A stretch of 55,745 nt of DNA, taken from assembly GCA_937862805.1 (NCBI GenBank), contig CALMDO010000235.1, positions 1-55,745 of the forward strand. Direction: 5' to 3'. A program made the position numbers and the translations under genes. This DNA is from an uncultured Bacteroidota bacterium. Lineage in GTDB: Bacteria; Bacteroidota; Bacteroidia; Bacteroidales; FEN-979. Shown here in pieces: positions 9,414-19,557 of this stretch. How positions within the stretch are numbered: position 1 is the first letter of the stretch; every line of letters begins with the position of its first letter. The notes under the pieces were generated by a model. That model did no database searches. It had not been told where the DNA came from and was given only the letters and a program-made list of their open reading frames with translations.

Positions 9414-10259
9414 TCATTGATAATACATTGAGCGGATCGATCCGCACATTTCCCGGTAATACCTGTTGGTGGTCCGGTTTACAAAAAAGCCTACCGAAGC
9501 GTGTTCATAATCAAGTATTTCCAAAGATGGATCGTAAATCACCTCCAGCCCCAGGCGCTTCGTCGTCTCCGCCACGAAAATTTCCTCTCCGAAGAGAAAA
9601 TGGGGAAGTCGGAGGTTACCTCCTTTTTCAAACCACCGGTGACTGAATATAAGGCACGATCCGTGAGGTGCATAGATGCTGGTCAGGGGAGGTACCCTGC
9701 CCTCCACCCTTTTGGCTTTCGTTTTACAGTGTCCGGTTAACCATTTTTTAAGGTAGGCGGGCAACAGGTAAAGATTGTGGATCAGGTAATGGCTGTAAAG
9801 GAGCCTGAAAAACCGGAACCTTGATGCGGAATAGGGTTTAAGTAACCCCGGGTTATAGTCGATCTTCCATTGCTTCGAGAGGATGGAGGGAGCTACCATG
9901 CCCAGTTTTTCCGGGCACTCCCTGTTCTTCAACCGCGATAGAAAACCGGGTGTGAAAACAATATCCACGTTGGTAACAAGTACCCACCGGGGAATTTCAG
10001 GTTGGTCCCTGAGGTAGTGGTCGAGCGCCTCCCTGGCTCCACCAAAATAACCAAGGTTTTTACCGGATGAAAAGTAATATACATAGGGAAGAGTTCCTAT
10101 AAAATCAAGAAAATCAGCGGGGGGCGGCTGTTCACTGTTGTCGGCAAGTACCAGCAATATTCCCTGGGTATTTTCAGGTTCAAAACTCTGAATAAAGCGG
10201 ATGGTCTCCGGGTAGGAATGATAGATAACGCTCAGGATCAGTATATCTGCTTTCTTCAT
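9414..10259 (-). CDS. Family 2 glycosyltransferase, soluble
   Basis: 281 residues without membrane segments. The N-terminal ILSVIYHSYPETIRFI and the NKLGY-like loop (SSGKNLGYFGGARE) are typical of the rhamnosyltransferase-like GT2 group, and LVTNVDIVF provides the DxD-type metal site (NVD). PHGSCLIFSHRWFEKGG matches the conserved acceptor-side region. It acts on a nucleotide sugar at the cytoplasmic face and lies between the flippase (31 bases upstream) and the other transferase. Donor and acceptor are not predictable. Confidence 0.85.
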   Translation of the reverse strand: MKKADILILSVIYHSYPETIRFIQSFEPENTQGILLVLADNSEQPPPADFLDFIGTLPYVYYFSSGKNLGYFGGAREALDHYLRDQPEIPRWVLVTNVDIVFTPGFLSRLKNRECPEKLGMVAPSILSKQWKIDYNPGLLKPYSASRFRFFRLLYSHYLIHNLYLLPAYLKKWLTGHCKTKAKRVEGRVPPLTSIYAPHGSCLIFSHRWFEKGGNLRLPHFLFGEEIFVAETTKRLGLEVIYDPSLEILDYEHASVGFFVNRTTNRYYREMCGSIRSMYYQ

Positions 10260-10290
10260 CGGTCACCGGATCAGCCGTTCAGATTGCATT

Positions 10291-11547
10291 TCAGGCAGAA
10301 GGAGTAGAAATGAATTCCCCTTTGCGCCTGAAATGGAACAAGAATGCGAAAATAACGATTAAATAGGTAATAACGGAAACCAGAGAAACCAGTGCTGCAG
10401 CAGGATACCCGAAACGTGGAACCAGCAGAAGGTTCCCGACGCCGTTCACGGCCAATGCAACGAAAATCGCTACCAACATAAAGCCGGGTTTCAGCAATAA
10501 TTCCAACGGTTTATGGACTAATAACGCTGCCTGCCATAGAAAAGCGGAAAGCAGGAGAGTCACAGAAACCTGCCAGGGATTTTTTACAGCCAGGTGAAGG
10601 ATATGGGTGTAGATTATATCGTTGAATAATAAAAAAATAACCATGATGATGAAAGTGATGGCAAGGCAGTAACGCAACCCTTCACGGATCAGCTGCAAGG
10701 CCTCTTTTCGCTGGTCACGGTTCCATTGTTCCACAATGCGCGGGTGATAAGCCAGGAGTACAGGCAGTGTTGTAAAAGTGGAGATTTTAATGATCAGATC
10801 CTTGATGGCGGCATACGTCCCCGTACTTTCATAGCTGATAAACTCTTTGATGATGAAGCGGTCGCTGATATTCAACAGGTATGAAAGAAAAAGCCAGATA
10901 GTGACCGGAAAGCCAAATTGAAATACTTTCCGGGTAAAGACCCGATCTTGTTGAAACCGCAGGAAATGCGTTCCTCCCTTGTTGGTCGAATAGAGTGTTG
11001 TACGGAGAATTTCGTTGATGATCAGAGCTGCCAGCATGGCCACGAAAAGGACAATGAACCGGGAACGGTTGAAAACCAAAGCAAGAAGCAAAAACAGGAA
11101 TAAGAAAAACAAGCTGTATCCTCCTTCCAGCAAAGCATACTGCAAGGGCTTCTTTCGCGTCTGGTTCAAGGTGAGGTGAAAAAGCAGGAAATTATAGAAA
11201 AAGAGGTAAAGGGTAACGATACCTGTCTCCAGAGCCCGGAGGTGAAAATAGAAGATGCAAACCACACTCCCTGTCAGAATAGCTATAAAAGAGCTGACCA
11301 ACGTCAGGGAAAAAAAACGTTGGGAGATCAGCGTCTCTTCACCCGGGTAAGCGCTGAGGAAACGAAGGATGCCCTGCTGAATCCAGCCGATGGTCAGCGT
11401 GCTGAGGAGCATGGTAGCATAAAACACCAGCGAATATTTTCCATACTCCTCTTTCCCGATCAGCCTGACAGCCAATATAATGATGGCCAGGTTGACCACT
11501 GCCGGAATGGCTTTACCGGAAAAATAGATCAGGATATCTTTTCTCAT
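10291..11547 (-). CDS. Polysaccharide flippase, Wzx/MATE-type
   Basis: 418 residues with about 12-14 hydrophobic segments. The start MRKDILIYFSGKAIPAVVNLAI and the GKEEYGKYSLVFY loop are typical of the oligosaccharide flippase family (Wzx/RfbX), which moves undecaprenyl-linked glycans across the inner membrane. I chose the ATG at 11547; the frame is open further upstream only to a TTG at 11598, which would overlap the preceding gene by 29 bases and give an atypical polar N-terminus. It is 22 bases downstream of the BatA-like gene and begins the glycan gene run. Confidence 0.85.
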   Translation of the reverse strand: MRKDILIYFSGKAIPAVVNLAIIILAVRLIGKEEYGKYSLVFYATMLLSTLTIGWIQQGILRFLSAYPGEETLISQRFFSLTLVSSFIAILTGSVVCIFYFHLRALETGIVTLYLFFYNFLLFHLTLNQTRKKPLQYALLEGGYSLFFLFLFLLLALVFNRSRFIVLFVAMLAALIINEILRTTLYSTNKGGTHFLRFQQDRVFTRKVFQFGFPVTIWLFLSYLLNISDRFIIKEFISYESTGTYAAIKDLIIKISTFTTLPVLLAYHPRIVEQWNRDQRKEALQLIREGLRYCLAITFIIMVIFLLFNDIIYTHILHLAVKNPWQVSVTLLLSAFLWQAALLVHKPLELLLKPGFMLVAIFVALAVNGVGNLLLVPRFGYPAAALVSLVSVITYLIVIFAFLFHFRRKGEFISTPSA

Positions 11548-11569
11548 GACATTTGGTAAAGGTAATACG

Positions 11570-13639
11570 CTATCCTTTGAGAAGTCGGATGAACGCAATT
11601 TCTGTTCCCAGGAACAAAAGGGCCAACAGGAGAAAAATTTTCCAGACCGGCTGACCCTGTCGGATTTGTTCTATCTGGCGGGTCATGGGGGTTATTCCGG
11701 TTTTCAGCACATGCAGGTCGGTGGATTGAAGCCTGACGGTAAGGGTTTCCAATTCCTTGTTGCCAAAATAATTGAGATCCGATTCATTCCGGTCATAGTT
11801 AAATCCAAGTCCTTCCACAGCCGAATTCCCGCTGAAAAGGGTGTAATGCCCTTCTTCCCGTATTTGTCCCCGGGTAAAAATGGCTGTGCCTTGCGGGGAA
11901 TTCACAACCAGCGGGACCATTTCGAAATCGCTGTTGTTTTTCCTGATCCTGAAAAGGTTTTTTTCACTCCATGATCCGTTACCGGCTTCGATCCTTGCGT
12001 TACTACCGGCACAGGAAGCAATGGGTTGATGTCGGTTGCTCAGCAATGCGATCTTGTACAAGGTTGGCAGGAAAAGAAGATGGCGTGGAAAATTGCTCCA
12101 TGAATCGAGCAGCGGGACCGCAAAAATGTAGATCACCCCTTTGCCCAGAGGAGCTGTAACCAGGAAAGGGTCGTTGTTTTGAAGCCGCATCAGTATTTCC
12201 GCATTATTTAGCGAACGGGAGGAAAATACAAAGTGTTTTGTAACCTTGGGAAGATCGAGGTTATCGGGTAAAATAAAGGGTCCCTCATTTTTTTTCTCGA
12301 AGATATCATTGAACAGATCGCTTTCAACCTGCAGGGAGGCGACCCGCTGGGGGAGGGTATCGATATGGGAGAAACCTTGCATTTCAAAGGTGGTAAATAA
12401 AGGACGGTATGCTTCAACTGCCTTGTTATCAGGTGGGAATATCACCAGGCTGCCACCGTTTCTGACAAATCCGGCTATCTCCTGTATTAGTCCTGAAGCA
12501 AGCTCTTTCACTCCGTTCAGAATGAGAAGATTGGTGGAAGGAAGGGCGCCATAATCAAGCTGGCGGTAAACGCTTTCGCTGTACTGAAAAGCCGAATCCT
12601 GACCAAATACAGCATCGAGGTAATGGTCGGGAGGATTTCCCGAAATGGTCATAACGGCGATAGAGGGGGTGACCTGGTAAGCAAAGTAGTAATGATCATC
12701 GAAGATCACGGGATAATCGTTGATTTCGACCATCCCGTATTGAATGCCGGCGGGATTTTCGGTGTAGGACAGTATAATTTCTGTTGAAGAGCCGGCTGCC
12801 AAGGTCAGGCTGCCAATAGCTTTCCGGAGGGAATTGATGGTCAGTCGGACTGGAATTTTTTCCAGGGATTCAGAGCCGGCATTGGTTACACGAACTTTGA
12901 GCCGGGACGGTTGTCCGGGCTGATGAACCGGTGATTCGAACCATGCGGTATCAATGTACAGGTTGTCTTTTTTTTCGGGATGGAGTGGGACCAGGAACCA
13001 GGTGATGGTCGTGTCGGGCCGGGTGTTTCCCGGGTTCATGGTTGACTTCTGAAAATCGGAGATCAGGTAGGCATCCCGGTTTTCCAATTTGCTTTCAATG
13101 AGCAGATCGCTTTGCCTGGTGATTACTTCCTGTAAAGTCCGGGGAACGGGTGAAGGTTTGATTTCCTCCACCAATTTTAAAAAATCATCCCGGTTCACCA
13201 CGCGTTGGTGACGGCCTTCGAAGTCGTTGGTGAGCAACTGGAATCGGTCGGAGGGCGCATAAGCGGCTACGATCTCTCGGGCTCTGGTTTTGGCGACATC
13301 GATGAGTCGTCCATTGGTAGCCAGGGCTTCCATCGAAAAGGAGTTGTCGATGTAAACACTTACGGCAAAGGTTCCTTTCCTTTTAGCTTTGTTTTTATCA
13401 TAGGGGATAAAGGGTTGTGCGAAGGCGATTACCAGTGAGATAATAGCCAGGATACGGGCCAGGAGGATCAGCAATTGCCGGAGTTGGGCATTTTTTTTTG
13501 TTTCCTGTTCAATTTGCTGAAGGAATCTGACATTGGTGAAATAGACTTTTTTAAATCTCCTGAAATTAAACAGGTGGATGATCACCGGGATGGTGATGGC
13601 GACCAAGGCTATCAGAAAGAGCGGGTGGACAAATTGCAT
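11570..13639 (-). CDS. BatA/vWA-domain membrane protein
   Basis: 689 residues. The N-terminus (VHPLFLIALVAITIPVIIHL, then RRFKKVYFTNVRFLQ and a second hydrophobic segment at about 60-80) is the two-helix BatA module, first named in Bacteroides aerotolerance operons. A von Willebrand A-like domain follows with a MIDAS motif DNSFS near residue 105. The middle is a long periplasmic region of Ig-like and glutamine amidotransferase-like character (LLILNGVKEL, GGSLVIFPPDN), and a last membrane helix sits at the C-terminus. Family members are common in Bacteroidetes but their role is unsettled. I chose ATG 13639; a TTG six bases earlier is also in frame. The gene follows the gdhA terminator and probably starts the operon leading to the flippase. 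Confidence 0.85.
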   Translation of the reverse strand: MQFVHPLFLIALVAITIPVIIHLFNFRRFKKVYFTNVRFLQQIEQETKKNAQLRQLLILLARILAIISLVIAFAQPFIPYDKNKAKRKGTFAVSVYIDNSFSMEALATNGRLIDVAKTRAREIVAAYAPSDRFQLLTNDFEGRHQRVVNRDDFLKLVEEIKPSPVPRTLQEVITRQSDLLIESKLENRDAYLISDFQKSTMNPGNTRPDTTITWFLVPLHPEKKDNLYIDTAWFESPVHQPGQPSRLKVRVTNAGSESLEKIPVRLTINSLRKAIGSLTLAAGSSTEIILSYTENPAGIQYGMVEINDYPVIFDDHYYFAYQVTPSIAVMTISGNPPDHYLDAVFGQDSAFQYSESVYRQLDYGALPSTNLLILNGVKELASGLIQEIAGFVRNGGSLVIFPPDNKAVEAYRPLFTTFEMQGFSHIDTLPQRVASLQVESDLFNDIFEKKNEGPFILPDNLDLPKVTKHFVFSSRSLNNAEILMRLQNNDPFLVTAPLGKGVIYIFAVPLLDSWSNFPRHLLFLPTLYKIALLSNRHQPIASCAGSNARIEAGNGSWSEKNLFRIRKNNSDFEMVPLVVNSPQGTAIFTRGQIREEGHYTLFSGNSAVEGLGFNYDRNESDLNYFGNKELETLTVRLQSTDLHVLKTGITPMTRQIEQIRQGQPVWKIFLLLALLFLGTEIAFIRLLKG

Positions 13640-13651
13640 GGTCAAAAATAC

Positions 13652-13682
13652 AAAAAAATCCCGGCCATAAGCCGGGATTTTC
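13652..13682 (-). terminator. Rho-independent terminator of gdhA
   Basis: On the minus strand AAATCCCGGC pairs with GCCGGGATTT across a short TTAT-type loop and is followed by a run of seven T. It begins about 27 bases after the gdhA stop and ends just before the BatA-like gene, separating two transcription units. Confidence 0.85.
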
Positions 13683-13708
13683 GTTCATTATACTGGTGTC
13701 AGGGGAGA

Positions 13709-15052
<1,344 letters not shown>

Positions 15053-15125
15053 TCAGTTTTAGGTGTTTATATACCAGAAAAATTTAATCGTTACAATGAT
15101 AACACTGTGAAATAAATAACAAATG

Positions 15126-15157
15126 CAAAATTAAACAGTTCCTGATGATTAACCAAA
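15126..15157 (-). promoter_or_regulatory. Bacteroidetes-type promoter of gdhA
   Basis: On the minus strand TTTG (15157-15154) is followed after 20 bases by TAATTTTG (15133-15126), matching the Bacteroidetes sigma-ABfr pattern TTTG-N19-21-TAnnTTTG exactly. Transcription would start near 15119 and leave a leader of about 70 bases before the gdhA ATG at 15046. Confidence 0.7.
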
Positions 15158-15207
15158 CAAAAGAGGGTAATTTTTTTCAAACAAACCTTCAACCGTAAAA
15201 CACGGGA

Positions 15208-15852
15208 TCAGGGACTGACTTTTTCAATCAATCGGCCTTCCTGGTACCGGTTTACATAGTCGATCGTCCCATCAGTTTTGTAGAAGATTTCCTCTCCGTG
15301 TTTCACATTATTACTGTAAGCGGTTGATTGTTTGACTTTCCCGTTTTCATAATAGGCTTTTTGAATGCCTTTTCCGCCGGTGAACCGTCCCTCCCCGATA
15401 ATGTTACCATCGGCATCGTAATACAACCAGATTCCTTCATAGTTCCCTCGGAGGTAATTCCCTTCTGTCCGGATCTGGTGGTTGGAATAGTATTCTACAA
15501 AACGACCGGATAAAAGCCCCTCCCGATACTGCGATTGAGTAATCAGGTTCCCTGTCAAATCCCGTGTGATCGCCATCCCTTGCAGTTTACCTTTGACGTA
15601 TTGCTGCTCTTCGTGGAGGGCGCCCGAGGTATAATACCTTCGCAGGGTGCCTTCCAGCAGGTTGTTTTGGTAAGTACATTCCATCTGAAGCGTTCCGCTC
15701 TCAAACCAGTAACGGGCAGGACCTTCATATTTGTCACCCTTTAGCGTGACCTCTGAACGCTTGTTACCATTGGGCCACTTTTCAGTGCGGGTATGGGAAC
15801 ATCCCCATAAAAAAAGCAACAACAGGAGACCCGGCAGGAGGCAGTTTTTCAT
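15208..15852 (-). CDS. YwqK/MORN-like repeat lipoprotein
   Basis: 214 residues. A signal peptide ends in a lipobox (LFLWGC, Cys at about 18), so the protein should be a lipoprotein. The rest is built of repeats of about 20-24 residues of the MORN-2 type (for example YWFESGTLQMECTYQ, YYTSGALHEEQQYV, YYENGKVKQSTAYS). The domain is often labelled YwqK family antitoxin, but in Bacteroidetes it is widespread in secreted and surface proteins and a toxin-antitoxin role is not supported here. Its ATG overlaps the marC stop by 4 bases, so it is translated with marC. Confidence 0.85.
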   Translation of the reverse strand: MKNCLLPGLLLLLFLWGCSHTRTEKWPNGNKRSEVTLKGDKYEGPARYWFESGTLQMECTYQNNLLEGTLRRYYTSGALHEEQQYVKGKLQGMAITRDLTGNLITQSQYREGLLSGRFVEYYSNHQIRTEGNYLRGNYEGIWLYYDADGNIIGEGRFTGGKGIQKAYYENGKVKQSTAYSNNVKHGEEIFYKTDGTIDYVNRYQEGRLIEKVSP

Positions 15853-16508
15853 TGTTGCGATTGATTAAAATAGACGATGGTGCCCTCAACGCCAATGATG
15901 ATCATTTGAACCGCAATGACGGCCAGAATCAGTCCCATAATACGGGAAACAACCTTGAGCATTTCGTTGCTGATTTTCTCTGCGATGACCCGTGAAGAGA
16001 TGAACAGGAGATAGGTGATCAGGCACATGATAGCGAAAATACCGATCACCAGCAACACGTTGGTTATTGATTTTTCGGCTCCTACGAAGTTCATTGCCGT
16101 CGAAATGGTACCGGGACCCGCAAGGAGGGGGATGCCCAGGGGTGAAATAGCCATCTGGCGCGCGATCATTGTCATCTGTTCTTCTTCATGGGGCGCTTGG
16201 GAATGAATGGTATTTTCTTTTGCCGTCAGCATCTGGTACCCGATGATGAAAACGATAATCCCTCCGGCAATCTGAAAAGCCGGCAAGGTAATACCGAACA
16301 GCCGGAAAATGATATGTCCGAAGATGGAAAAGAAAGCAATGATGACAAAGGCAGCAAAGGTGGCACGGGCTGCGACCTGGTTTTGGGTCTTTTTATCAAA
16401 ATCCTGCACCATTCCCAAAAAAACCGGGATGTTCCCGATGGGGTTCAGCATGGCGAAAAAACCCATGAAGACCGTGATCCCATGGAGGTAAAGGTCATAG
16501 AATTTCAT
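15849..16508 (-). CDS. MarC family integral membrane protein
   Basis: 219 residues with six hydrophobic segments. The first (FFAMLNPIGNIPVFL) carries the family NPIGNIPVF motif, and ISPLGIPLLAGPGTISTAM in the middle is the second conserved block. MarC/YchE proteins are inner-membrane proteins of unclear function; the early link to multiple antibiotic resistance was not upheld. A CAAAAATA box at 16534-16541 reads as a TAnnTTTG -7 element on the minus strand, so a promoter may precede this gene. It shares a 4-base overlap with the downstream lipoprotein. Confidence 0.92.
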   Translation of the reverse strand: MKFYDLYLHGITVFMGFFAMLNPIGNIPVFLGMVQDFDKKTQNQVAARATFAAFVIIAFFSIFGHIIFRLFGITLPAFQIAGGIIVFIIGYQMLTAKENTIHSQAPHEEEQMTMIARQMAISPLGIPLLAGPGTISTAMNFVGAEKSITNVLLVIGIFAIMCLITYLLFISSRVIAEKISNEMLKVVSRIMGLILAVIAVQMIIIGVEGTIVYFNQSQQ

Positions 16509-16545
16509 GAGGGATAAGTTTTATAGTAAAGTGCAAAAATATATA

Positions 16546-17262
16546 TTAAAAGGAATGGTACTCACAGGTCAGTTCAAGATATTCTGACGAATACCGGCCA
16601 TCGGCATCTAACAGGGTGAGTAAAGTGGTGTCAGGTACAACTGGTTGGTTAAAGCCGAATTCCATCAGGCTGCGAAAAGGAGACTTTCCGGGTTTGGATG
16701 TCACCGTCAGACTGCGATGAAGGTAAAGCCCGTGACCGGTGGCCAGGTTGATGCAGGAAGTCGTCTGGTCGAAAGGCACGATGAGCGCCATCCTCCCGGT
16801 GATATGAAGCAAAGTGGTGCCTGCCTGAAACAAATCGCTCAGGGGAAGGCTTTGTTGATGGCGGGCGAGGTTTTTCCGCTGCTTCGGTGATGGGAGATCT
16901 CTGTCGAAAAAGGGAGGGTTGGAGAAGATGTAACCATAATGATCCGGCCTTTTTTTTGCGAAATCCTGAACCTTTTCCCTGAACACCTGGATCCGGTGTT
17001 TCCACGGACTGTGATTGAAATTTTCAACTGCTTCGGTACAGGAGTCCTCATCGGGTTCAACAGCATGAACCAGGGTGTACGATTTCTGTGCCATCATCAA
17101 TGCCAGCACACCGCATCCGGTACCGATATCTAGTATGGGTAGAGGATCTGGAAGGTCACTTCCGGCCCATGAGCCAAGCAACATTGCATCGGTTCCGACC
17201 CGCATGGTACTACGGGTATCTTTAACAGTAAATTGTCCGAAACGGAAGTGGATATTACCCAC
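16546..17262 (-). CDS. trmN6: tRNA1(Val) A37 N6-methyltransferase-like protein
   Basis: About 238 residues with a class I SAM-binding fold: motif I ILDIGTGCGVLALMMAQ, then AVEPDEDS, and the adenine N6-methylation motif NPPF (FSNPPFFDRDL). These features match YfiC/TrmN6, which methylates A37 of tRNA1(Val) in E. coli. I start at a GTG (17262) because the family begins shortly before the FRFGQFTV block; a TTG at 17274 is the alternative. Either start lies inside the 3' end of rimM (8- or 20-base overlap), so the genes are coupled. Here it occupies the place where trmD follows rimM in many bacteria. Confidence 0.88.
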   Translation of the reverse strand: MGNIHFRFGQFTVKDTRSTMRVGTDAMLLGSWAGSDLPDPLPILDIGTGCGVLALMMAQKSYTLVHAVEPDEDSCTEAVENFNHSPWKHRIQVFREKVQDFAKKRPDHYGYIFSNPPFFDRDLPSPKQRKNLARHQQSLPLSDLFQAGTTLLHITGRMALIVPFDQTTSCINLATGHGLYLHRSLTVTSKPGKSPFRSLMEFGFNQPVVPDTTLLTLLDADGRYSSEYLELTCEYHSF

Positions 17263-17782
17263 GGTACAATTCAATCAGCCCTTCAGGGACGTTAAGCTCC
17301 AGAATCTTTTTTTTTCTGTTGACTTGCAGAATTATCTCATCCACCACCGGTACCAGAATCTCTTTGTCGTTATCCATGATCTGAAAGAGTGCCTGGTGAG
17401 GATATTCGAGGATATCTTTGAGCACACCCACCTCCCCATATTTTACATCGATCACCCTGAAACCACGGATTTCATGATAATAGAAACGTTTTCCTTTCAA
17501 CCTGGGGAGGGTGTCGACCGGGAGGTACATCTCCAATCCCTGAAAGGGGATGGCATCTTCCGGTGTTGTGATATCTTTGAAGCGAACCAAGACTTTCCCG
17601 GGCGATCTCAGTTCCAGTGTTTCAATAAAAAAAGGAATCCGTTCACCATGAAGATCAAGGAAAACGGATTCCAGATTTTGATAAGCTGTCGGATCATCCA
17701 CCTCCAGGCGGATCATTAAAAAACCTTTATTACCATGTGGCTTTAAGATTTTTCCAAGGTAATAAAAATCGTCCTGACCCAT
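17255..17782 (-). CDS. rimM: Ribosome maturation factor RimM
   Basis: 175 residues. The N-terminal barrel starts with YLGKILKPHGNKGFLMIRL, the family signature, and is followed by a PRC-barrel half containing the conserved GVLKDILEYPHQALFQIM and ILVPVVDEIILQV. RimM binds S19 and helps mature the 30S head. It is 20 bases after rpsP and overlaps trmN6, forming a ribosome/tRNA operon. Confidence 0.95.
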   Translation of the reverse strand: MGQDDFYYLGKILKPHGNKGFLMIRLEVDDPTAYQNLESVFLDLHGERIPFFIETLELRSPGKVLVRFKDITTPEDAIPFQGLEMYLPVDTLPRLKGKRFYYHEIRGFRVIDVKYGEVGVLKDILEYPHQALFQIMDNDKEILVPVVDEIILQVNRKKKILELNVPEGLIELYRG

Positions 17783-17802
17783 GGTGACAGGGATAGGCGG
17801 GC

Positions 17803-18360
17803 TTATTCCTGAGTGGTCGTTTCTGCAGGGGCTTCGCCTTCTGCAGGAGGAGCTTCGGCCAGGGCTGCTTCAGCAGCCTGGGCAGCTTCATCCAGGCGGG
17901 CTTTGGCCAGTTTTTTCGCGATGGCTTCAGCTTTGGCCTCATTGACCTTTTTCTCTTCTTCCAGCGCTTTCTTACGAAGGTCTTTTTCACTGAGCTCCAA
18001 CGCTTTCTTCTTGCTTTCGAGTTTCAGGTTTTTCTCCTCTTTCCAGGCCTGGAATTTGGCTTCAGCCTGCTCTTCGGTCATGGCGCCTTTCTGAACTCCT
18101 TTCAACAGGTGGTTTTTGTACAAAACACCTTTGTAAGAGAGGAGGGCTTTAACGGTATCGGTAGGTTGAGCGCCTTTCTTCAGCCAATCGAGGGCTTTGT
18201 CGAAATTAAGCTCAATCTCTGCGGGTACACTGATGGGGTTATAGATGCCAATTTGTTCTATGAACTTTCCGTCTCGTGGTGCACGACCATCCGCAATAAC
18301 AATGTGGTAAAAAGCTTGTCCCTTTTTACCTCTTCTTTGTAATCTGATTTTAGTTGGCAT
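17803..18360 (-). CDS. rpsP: 30S ribosomal protein S16 with long charged C-terminal tail
   Basis: 185 residues. The first ~80 form standard S16: [40 protein letters not shown]. The remaining ~100 residues are a Lys/Glu/Ala-rich, probably helical tail ending in Ala/Pro/Glu repeats and a Thr-rich tip. Most bacterial S16 proteins stop near 80-90 residues; longer tails of this kind are usual in Bacteroidetes. The gene leads the rpsP-rimM-trmN6 operon. The role of the tail is not known to me. Confidence 0.97.
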   Translation of the reverse strand: MPTKIRLQRRGKKGQAFYHIVIADGRAPRDGKFIEQIGIYNPISVPAEIELNFDKALDWLKKGAQPTDTVKALLSYKGVLYKNHLLKGVQKGAMTEEQAEAKFQAWKEEKNLKLESKKKALELSEKDLRKKALEEEKKVNEAKAEAIAKKLAKARLDEAAQAAEAALAEAPPAEGEAPAETTTQE

Positions 18361-18448
18361 TGTTGAATGAATTGTTTATAAAAAGGTATTGGATTTTAGG
18401 GGTGCAAATGTCGGGATTTTTTTTGAATTCACCAAACCCTGGGTTTTT

Positions 18449-19069
18449 CTATTTCCCAAACCGGATGTATTTGGCAATCGCGGTACCACAGAAGGAACAG
18501 CTGGCTTCCGGTTTGGCGACATCATAAGTATTCCCGCATTTGGGGCAAACCCAGTATAGGGTGGGCAATCCGTTCGTTTTTTTTGCTTGCATGGCGGTGA
18601 GTGCCCTCTGGTACATTACCATGTGTTTTTTTTCTGTTTCCATGGCCCAACGAAATGATTTCATGGCAGATATTTCATTTTCACCTTTGGCAGTGGCAAT
18701 GAAACCGGGATACATGGTGGTGATCTCATAACTCTCTCCTGATTTTGCATCGGCAAGGTTTTCGGCAGTGGTTTTCACCGTCAAAGCGGGCGTTGCGTCA
18801 CTCGGTTTTATACCCATGCCTTCCAGTACCTTCTTATGATTGGCGGCATGAATCGCTTCAGCGCGGGAGGCGGCTTCAAACAGGGTGGCAATGGGAACCA
18901 GCCCCTCTTTTTTAGCCTGCGCTGCATAAGCTGCATATTTCGCGGAAGCTTCGGATTCTCCTTCGTATGCTGCTTTCAGGTTTTCGGCTGTTTTTTTTGT
19001 CTGGCCAATGGCCGCCTGGCTCCAAAAAACCAAGAAAAGGAGGCAAAATGGGAAAATGATCTTTTTCAT
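18449..19069 (-). CDS. Exported rubrerythrin
   Basis: 206 residues. The first ~22 form a clear signal peptide (KKIIFPFCLLFLVFWSQAA, cleavage near AIG-Q), so the protein should be periplasmic or otherwise exported. The mature part is a four-helix diiron ferritin-like domain with the carboxylate motifs EGESEAS, EAASRAEAIHAANH, KGENE and ETEKKH, followed by a rubredoxin-type iron site, CPKCGNTY and CSFCG. Rubrerythrins reduce hydrogen peroxide, normally in the cytoplasm of anaerobes with electrons from rubredoxin; an exported form needs another electron source. It lies 46 bases after a DUF2231 membrane protein gene, probably in one operon. All metal ligands appear present. Confidence 0.9.
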   Translation of the reverse strand: MKKIIFPFCLLFLVFWSQAAIGQTKKTAENLKAAYEGESEASAKYAAYAAQAKKEGLVPIATLFEAASRAEAIHAANHKKVLEGMGIKPSDATPALTVKTTAENLADAKSGESYEITTMYPGFIATAKGENEISAMKSFRWAMETEKKHMVMYQRALTAMQAKKTNGLPTLYWVCPKCGNTYDVAKPEASCSFCGTAIAKYIRFGK

Positions 19070-19115
19070 GACTTGTTATTTTTTTTGAAAAGGATAGTTT
19101 ACTGAGTTGTTTCCA

Positions 19116-19544
19116 TCAGAGCCCGATCATGTAATCGATGACCAGAGAACCGCCTAAATACCCGGTAACGGAAACAAAGACAAAGGCAATCATAAACAAA
19201 GCGAGAGATACATACTTCAGTGGCGATTGCTCTTTGTTCTGATAGTTCAGCAGGATCCTGAACAAGGTGGCAATAACAATGGTGATCAGGGTGATGGTGG
19301 CAAAAAACTCATGACGGTCGCGAAGTAAACCGGCTTCTCCCTCCATGGGATTGGTGAAAAAATAGCCTGTACCAAAGGCAAGCAGGGTGGTGATCATGCC
19401 TGTAACTTCGAGCCAGTAGCCCATCTTTGTAAGGCATTGCTCTTTTTTGTAGAACACTGAAATCAGGTCCGTAAGAAAGCCGATGGTCAGCAGGGCGATC
19501 GGGAAGTGGACCATCATTGGGTGAAAGTGGCCGGGTGTAAACAT
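19116..19544 (-). CDS. DUF2231 membrane protein
   Basis: 142 residues with four membrane segments. The N-terminal FHPMMVHFPIALLTIGF with two His before the first segment is the hallmark of DUF2231, and a conserved HEFFATITL follows in the third segment; the His residues resemble heme or metal ligands, though the function is unknown. I chose ATG 19544 because the frame upstream reaches only a TTG at 19580 that lies inside the promoter. It is the first gene of the pair with the exported rubrerythrin, so a role in membrane electron supply is conceivable. Confidence 0.85.
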   Translation of the reverse strand: MFTPGHFHPMMVHFPIALLTIGFLTDLISVFYKKEQCLTKMGYWLEVTGMITTLLAFGTGYFFTNPMEGEAGLLRDRHEFFATITLITIVIATLFRILLNYQNKEQSPLKYVSLALFMIAFVFVSVTGYLGGSLVIDYMIGL

Positions 19545-19557
19545 CTTTTTTTTCTTA

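Noticed and set aside
15208..15852. Toxin-antitoxin module suggested by the YwqK family name
   Set aside because: The protein is a lipoprotein made of MORN-like repeats and its partner gene is marC; there is no toxin gene nearby.
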